This document shows positions 7,467 through 11,609 of a stretch of DNA of 11,609 bases, one piece after another; positions within the stretch are counted from its first letter, which is position 1; every line of letters starts with the position of its first letter. This DNA is from UBA10107 sp964572885. GTDB taxonomy: Archaea > Nanobdellota > Nanobdellia > Woesearchaeales > UBA10107. The stretch is from positions 1-11,609 of the forward strand of contig CAZNFC010000026.1 in the NCBI GenBank assembly GCA_964572885.1. The letters are read 5' to 3'. Below the pieces are notes generated by a model. That model was not told the origin of the DNA, made no database searches, and saw only the letters and a program-made list of their open reading frames with translations. The position numbers and the translations under genes are program-made.

Positions 7467-8699
7467 CTACTGAAGCTGGAATTGACCCTCCCTAACAGCT
7501 TCCTGAGCGCTGTTTAGGTCTTTTATGATTATTTTAACAATGTATTTTCCAGGGGCAAATGCTTCTGAAAGTATGCTATTCTTAATCGAATAGCTGTCTC
7601 TCTTTATATCATTAAAGTCATTTATCGCCACATAATTAGTATTTGAAAGGATGACTTCTCCTGTTGAGTCTGAAATATTCATGTCTTCGGTAAATTTGAC
7701 ATTATATTTTCCGTTTGACAACGGCTGTGCAAAATCAATCAGATTCAGGTATATATTTACTGTATCTCCCTGTTTATATGTCGCATCCGACTGAACTTGA
7801 TAATTAAACTTGTCATCAATTATCGAAGCAAATACAAAGTCTTTTATTTCAAGCGTTTTTGTCACAACTATCTGTTTTGTCAGTGTCTGTGATTTACCGG
7901 TATCCGGATTCTCGAATCTAAATTCTACTGAATATGTCCCTGCATCAAATCTCGATGGAATTTCAAAGTCAGCAGTTATCTTTGAAAGCTCATCTTTTGA
8001 AACAAGCTGGGAATAAGTGATATTGTAAGTCAATTCAGGGATTATATTTCCGTCAGGACCTGTTGTTGTTATAAATTCTGCCAATTTTATAGGCTGAGCA
8101 TTCTCTGCAAGGCTGGACAAATCTACAACTTCGTTTATGGATTCAGCACTTCTTTTTTCCAATGTAAATTCGATTGTTTTTGATGTTGATTTCTTTGAAA
8201 GATTATCATTTATCTTAACTGTTGCAGTATATTTTCCAGGAGTCCATGTGATTGTAGGGAATATGTTCCTGAACTTGACAAGAGGAAGAGTCTGGGTGAA
8301 TACCTGCTTCAGGGATCCAAAATTCTTTTGCGCAAACACAGTCTTTCCTGATGAATCTTTTATATCGACATCTTCATTTACATCAATCTTAAGATTGCTC
8401 TGTGTGAAATCTTTTACTTCGACATAAATATAGACAGGATTTCCCTGCTCATAAGCTGAATTAGGCTGCAATACGTATTTATAAGAATCATCTATGAACG
8501 AAGCAAGAGCAAGATTCAATGATAATTCCTTTCCTGGAACGGTAACTGTTGTTTGTGTTACTGCTTGTTTTTGAATTGGTTTAGATACTATGTATGTGAC
8601 TACGACAGATGCAAGCAATATGACTATAATCAGAAGAGCAATCCATCCTATTGGGAATCTTCTCTGTTCTGTCTGTATTTCTTCATATGGATACGGCAT
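7467..8699 (-). CDS. Single-pass membrane protein with duplicated beta-rich module
   Basis: The 410-aa product has a charged 15-residue N-terminus, one transmembrane helix at about 17-39, a Gln/Thr/Val spacer and then an all-beta exterior, so it should be N-in/C-out. Two related modules are visible at about 58-181 and 282-410. Both carry LASFIDDSYKY or FASIIDDKFNY, then an aromatic-x-QG turn, then a strand VYIYVEVKDF or VNIYLNLIDF, and both end in a PGKY beta strand. The middle part (about 240-280) holds a shorter PSRFDAGTYSVEF strand pair. The fold resembles Ig-like/CARDB-type extracellular modules, but I cannot assign a named family. There are no Cys residues. The ATG follows the upstream TAA after one base (TAAAATG), so translation is probably coupled to the giant surface protein. 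The stop is TAG. A scaffold or anchoring subunit is inferred. Confidence 0.85.
   Translation of the reverse strand: MPYPYEEIQTEQRRFPIGWIALLIIVILLASVVVTYIVSKPIQKQAVTQTTVTVPGKELSLNLALASFIDDSYKYVLQPNSAYEQGNPVYIYVEVKDFTQSNLKIDVNEDVDIKDSSGKTVFAQKNFGSLKQVFTQTLPLVKFRNIFPTITWTPGKYTATVKINDNLSKKSTSKTIEFTLEKRSAESINEVVDLSSLAENAQPIKLAEFITTTGPDGNIIPELTYNITYSQLVSKDELSKITADFEIPSRFDAGTYSVEFRFENPDTGKSQTLTKQIVVTKTLEIKDFVFASIIDDKFNYQVQSDATYKQGDTVNIYLNLIDFAQPLSNGKYNVKFTEDMNISDSTGEVILSNTNYVAINDFNDIKRDSYSIKNSILSEAFAPGKYIVKIIIKDLNSAQEAVREGQFQLQ
7470..7855 (-). other. Second beta module of the duplicated membrane protein
   Basis: Residues about 282-410 repeat the order of landmarks of the first module (FASIIDDKFNY, YKQGDTV, IYLNLIDF, NISDSTGEV, APGKYIVKI). 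The copy runs to the C-terminus with no added anchor or sorting tail. Confidence 0.6.
7856..8528 (-). other. First beta module plus central linker of the duplicated membrane protein
   Basis: Residues 58-181 (8528-8157) are the first copy of an internal protein repeat, and the central segment up to residue 281 follows. Shared landmarks with the second copy are a F-x-x-x-I/F-I-D-D segment, a Y-x-QG turn, an IY-strand ending in DF, a D-x-x-I-x-DS-x-G hairpin (VDIKDSSGKT versus MNISDSTGEV) and a terminal PGKY strand. The repeat is visible in protein only. I see no DNA-level identity, so the duplication is old. Confidence 0.6.
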
Positions 8700-8700
8700 T

Positions 8701-11609
8701 TTAATTGTCCCTCTTCACTATTTCATTTTCACATATATCATCAGGTGATGAAAAAAATGTTTTCTTGACACTGAATAAGTCAGCAGCTGTGCTCGTAAGA
8801 GCCGCAATACTATCTCCTAATGTGCATATTGCTTTTGCTATATCCGAACCGAATCCTGGAGCTATTCCGAATGGTCCGCCGTTTATGCATAAGCTTACAG
8901 CCACTGAAAGATCATACAACGGATCAGTGATTAACCTTTTAGTGTAATCTAATGCTTTATCTATAAATTTAACCCACGGTATGAACTGGAATATCTCTCC
9001 CCATACATATTTACACCAAGCTGATGCTCTCTGTAATTCGCAGTAGTAAGGAGGTATTCCGTTAGGAACATTTGTTCTTATGCAATAGATATAACCGCAT
9101 TCTATCTGTCTTGCTTTCTGAAGATTGCTTATGACTCCAGGGATACATAATGTGGCAGCGCTCACTATCAAACTCTGTCTTGGATCCACCATAGTGCTTA
9201 TGCCTTCTTTTGGATTCACAACTGTGTTTACTCCAAACGCTTTGTTCAGATTCAATCCTCCTGTCTTAGATGTTCCAAGGAATAGATCTCCTTGTATGTT
9301 TTCAATAGCTTTCTTCGCTGCATCTCCATATAAAGGAGTCTTGCTGCAGCTTATGTAAGGACATGCCCATCCCACTGTTGTGCCTATTATGGTTGTTAAT
9401 TTAGCCAATAAATCAGATGATTTCTGTAACACTGTAGCCGCAGGCTTAACAGGAGGCGCTCCTGTAGCAATTGTCTGTATTGCTATATCTATAGTAGTCA
9501 ATGTAGTTGATATTCCTGCAATAAGATTGTATATGTTGCATGCGCCTTGTAATGCGTTAAGGATATTTTGAAGCTGACCGATAAGTTTTCCATTTACTAA
9601 AGGACTGTTTTTTACTTTATTGACTTTATCTTTCAAGCTTTGCTCTATCGTTCCTAAAGGAGAATTTGAAAAGTTTAGAGTGAATGAGACGTTATCATAT
9701 TCAGGCTGCGATATCACTCCTCCTGCTTGGGTAATAGTCCTAAACATACAATTGAATGTCAATGTTGCAGGAGGGTCTGCTCTTTGCATCTTAAATAATA
9801 CAAGAGGATTTGTAGACGGTGCTCCAATCAATTCAGGAATTCTTTTGTTTGCAGCCGTATTGACAGGAATGTAATCAGTGACATCTGCTCCTGCTTCTGT
9901 TTTTCCAGAACATGATTCAATCCTCTGTGATATAGGAATTGCTTGTGCTCCAAGAGGACTTGATAATGGAACCGAGAAATATACTTTATGAGGAAATACT
10001 GTGATTGTCTGCTTATCGATTGAAGGTGGTGAAGGACCGACAGGAACAGCATAATTCCAGAAATTATTTATCGTCTGGTTTATTACAGAAACATTTATTT
10101 TAACACCGAACTTTACTTGATTGCCCACACAGTCAGTAATTATTACCCCAATTGGGGCATCAGTTATCGGACCTTGTTTAATAGGACCTATCGTCTGGAA
10201 TTTGCAAGTCTGCGTTCCTGTTCCAGTGCATGTGACTGTCTTTGTACTTATAGAAGCAATAGCGCTGAAATCCGCAGTTGCAGTCAATGGAAGATCATCA
10301 CTAGCCTGAATTGTCAGATCAATCGTTCCTCCTGAAACAGGATATTGAGTAAGTTCTTCCCCGAAAGATTCTCCCGGAGTATTTACTGCGGCTCTGATAT
10401 CGTATTTGCTGTTTACGACAGGAGGATTGCTGTCGTAAAAGAATTTTCCTGCGTATGAGAAATAATTTCCTGCATTATCCCTCGAAGGATAGACGATATT
10501 CATATCCATCTGATTTCCTGATATGGTCATATTTGCATTGCTGAAGAAAGGCCCCCATTTGCACTGCCATAATGTTCCTGATTGATCACAACTTGTCGGG
10601 AATACAGTTTTGAAACTTTCTCCTAAAAGAGGACTTAAATCAATAAATATATTTTGAGTAGATAAACCTGAACCTGCTTCCTCGATATTTGCTGTTATTG
10701 TATTAAGTCCCGGTCCTACTGCGTTTTTGTCTCCGCATTGAGTTCCTGTAAGACTACTTACCTGAGGAGCGTCATTATCTTTAAGGACAGTGATTGGGAG
10801 CTGAAGATTAGCTAAGTTATTGCTCGAGTCAGTAACTCTTAATTTAAGGACAGGATTTCCTCCTTCAGGAAGATTCAGCTTTATAGGAACTCTGCATTCG
10901 CAATTTCCATTGCACAGATTGGCAGGGGGATTGCATGTTATTTCATTCATTGAAATACTGCTTAATTGCTGCTTTTCGATATCATATATGCTGAAATCTG
11001 ATGCGTCTGCTGTAATATCTGTAATGCTGTTCTCTTTAAGATTAAATCCTATCTGCGCAGAAATTGATCCTGTTTTTGATGCGACATAATCTATCTTTTG
11101 ATTTGATGAATCGTAAAGAGCGACATTTGAAGCTTCAGGAGGTTCTTTGTCAATTATTATATCCTGGCATGAAACTCCCCTGTTTCCGACATTATCTATC
11201 GCCTCGATGCAGAAACTTTTAGCGATTCCGTTTGTCGAAGGTGCCGACATATTTGTCACGTAATGATCATTCAGGCATGCAGTCCCTGGAGTCAGATTAA
11301 ATGACTGTGTCTTAATTACAGATCCTGCAAGCAAGAAGTTCACTCTATTTATATTTGAACATAATTCTCTGTTTTGTCCATTGAATGCATAATCAGACAA
11401 AGTATAATCAACTTCTATATCAGGAAGCGACCTTACTGAATTTATTGTTATATTTGGAGCCATATTATCTACTATGACTGAACCGCTTCCAGAATCTCCG
11501 TCTGTTGTTGACACCGAATATCCCCATTCGCCTTCTCTCCAAAGTCCCTGCGTATATTCGTACTTGCATATACTTTTCGACGAATCAGTAGTAGAGCATG
11601 AAGTGAATG
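8701..11609 (-). CDS. Giant surface protein: Ig-like modules plus Cys-rich helical C-terminus (5' partial)
   Basis: The frame is open to the right edge: 31 complete codons precede the in-frame GTG at 11514, so that GTG is internal and the true start lies outside the window. About 968 residues are visible (numbered here from the first complete codon). Four Ig-like beta modules each open with a D-x-x-x-P type linker (DNMAPNI near 48, DKEPPEA near 153, DNDAPQV near 277, DSNPPVV near 392) and contain DNxGN turns typical of extracellular Ig/cadherin-like repeats. Residues about 530-665 form a further beta-rich module with Cys pairs. From about 670 the chain becomes helical and hydrophobic, with 11 Cys (690, 749, 754, 821, 837, 842, 856, 865, 907, 928, 959), including DPRQSLIVSAATLCIPG at 808-824. 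The protein ends in a charged tail and TAA with no PGF-type sorting signal. An extracellular, disulfide-bonded adhesin or structural protein is inferred. Exact function is unknown. Confidence 0.85.
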   Translation of the reverse strand, partial: FTSCSTTDSSKSICKYEYTQGLWREGEWGYSVSTTDGDSGSGSVIVDNMAPNITINSVRSLPDIEVDYTLSDYAFNGQNRELCSNINRVNFLLAGSVIKTQSFNLTPGTACLNDHYVTNMSAPSTNGIAKSFCIEAIDNVGNRGVSCQDIIIDKEPPEASNVALYDSSNQKIDYVASKTGSISAQIGFNLKENSITDITADASDFSIYDIEKQQLSSISMNEITCNPPANLCNGNCECRVPIKLNLPEGGNPVLKLRVTDSSNNLANLQLPITVLKDNDAPQVSSLTGTQCGDKNAVGPGLNTITANIEEAGSGLSTQNIFIDLSPLLGESFKTVFPTSCDQSGTLWQCKWGPFFSNANMTISGNQMDMNIVYPSRDNAGNYFSYAGKFFYDSNPPVVNSKYDIRAAVNTPGESFGEELTQYPVSGGTIDLTIQASDDLPLTATADFSAIASISTKTVTCTGTGTQTCKFQTIGPIKQGPITDAPIGVIITDCVGNQVKFGVKINVSVINQTINNFWNYAVPVGPSPPSIDKQTITVFPHKVYFSVPLSSPLGAQAIPISQRIESCSGKTEAGADVTDYIPVNTAANKRIPELIGAPSTNPLVLFKMQRADPPATLTFNCMFRTITQAGGVISQPEYDNVSFTLNFSNSPLGTIEQSLKDKVNKVKNSPLVNGKLIGQLQNILNALQGACNIYNLIAGISTTLTTIDIAIQTIATGAPPVKPAATVLQKSSDLLAKLTTIIGTTVGWACPYISCSKTPLYGDAAKKAIENIQGDLFLGTSKTGGLNLNKAFGVNTVVNPKEGISTMVDPRQSLIVSAATLCIPGVISNLQKARQIECGYIYCIRTNVPNGIPPYYCELQRASAWCKYVWGEIFQFIPWVKFIDKALDYTKRLITDPLYDLSVAVSLCINGGPFGIAPGFGSDIAKAICTLGDSIAALTSTAADLFSVKKTFFSSPDDICENEIVKRDN
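8709..8713 (-). promoter_or_regulatory. Shine-Dalgarno-like GAGGG before the 410-aa gene
   Basis: Minus-strand GAGGG lies 9 bases before the ATG at 8699, inside the last codons of the upstream gene. It matches part of the GGAGGTGA anti-16S core, so ribosome re-loading at this coupled junction is plausible. The match is partial. Confidence 0.4.

Noticed and set aside
9828..10335. Overlapping short open frames on both strands inside the giant gene
   Set aside because: They overlap the continuous Ig-module frame and give composition without domains.
11512..11514. In-frame GTG as the start of the giant surface protein
   Set aside because: The frame stays open for 31 more codons to the window edge with similar extracellular-type sequence (Cys, Trp, Tyr). 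No promoter or ribosome site precedes the GTG, so the gene is 5' partial.

Overview
The window is an AT-rich stretch of a prokaryotic genome and most likely comes from a DPANN archaeon, probably the Woesearchaeota/Pacearchaeota (Nanoarchaeota) group. Three things point there: an archaeal TATA box placed for a leaderless transcript, Arg codons that are mostly AGA/AGG and Ile codons often ATA, and a 627-aa protein whose N-terminus (KRGQ followed by a hydrophobic helix) and Cys/GY module look like a surface-protein family I associate with these lineages. The lineage is my inference; no rRNA or phylogenetic marker is present. TAA, TGA and TAG all end genes here, so the genetic code is standard.

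Eight protein genes fill the window, all on the minus strand and almost without gaps. The direction of transcription is from the right edge to the left edge. In that order they are: (A) 11609-8701, a giant surface protein cut by the window edge, with about four Ig-like modules and a Cys-rich helical C-terminal third; (B) 8699-7467, a single-pass membrane protein with two copies of a beta-rich module; (C) 7425-6616, a TPR protein with its own promoter; (D) 6572-5832, a small secreted protein; (E) 5830-3548, a large secreted protein with Thr/Ala/Gln linkers, a calcium-loop-like motif and YD-like turn repeats; (F) 3544-2798, a six-helix membrane protein; (G) 2793-910, a pilin-like-signal surface protein; (H) 908-1, a secreted fibronectin/Ig-type protein cut by the left edge.

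Junctions A/B, D/E, E/F, F/G and G/H leave only 1 to 4 bases between stop and start. Three of them are the identical string TAAAATG. This suggests two tightly coupled transcription blocks (A-B and C/D-H), with an internal promoter in front of C. Seven of the eight proteins are predicted to be exported or membrane-bound and the eighth is a TPR scaffold. The simplest reading is an operon for a cell-surface or envelope-spanning assembly such as an adhesion or contact structure. No enzyme active site, ATPase, transposase, tRNA, rRNA or CRISPR array is visible. No gene-free stretch longer than about 45 bases exists.
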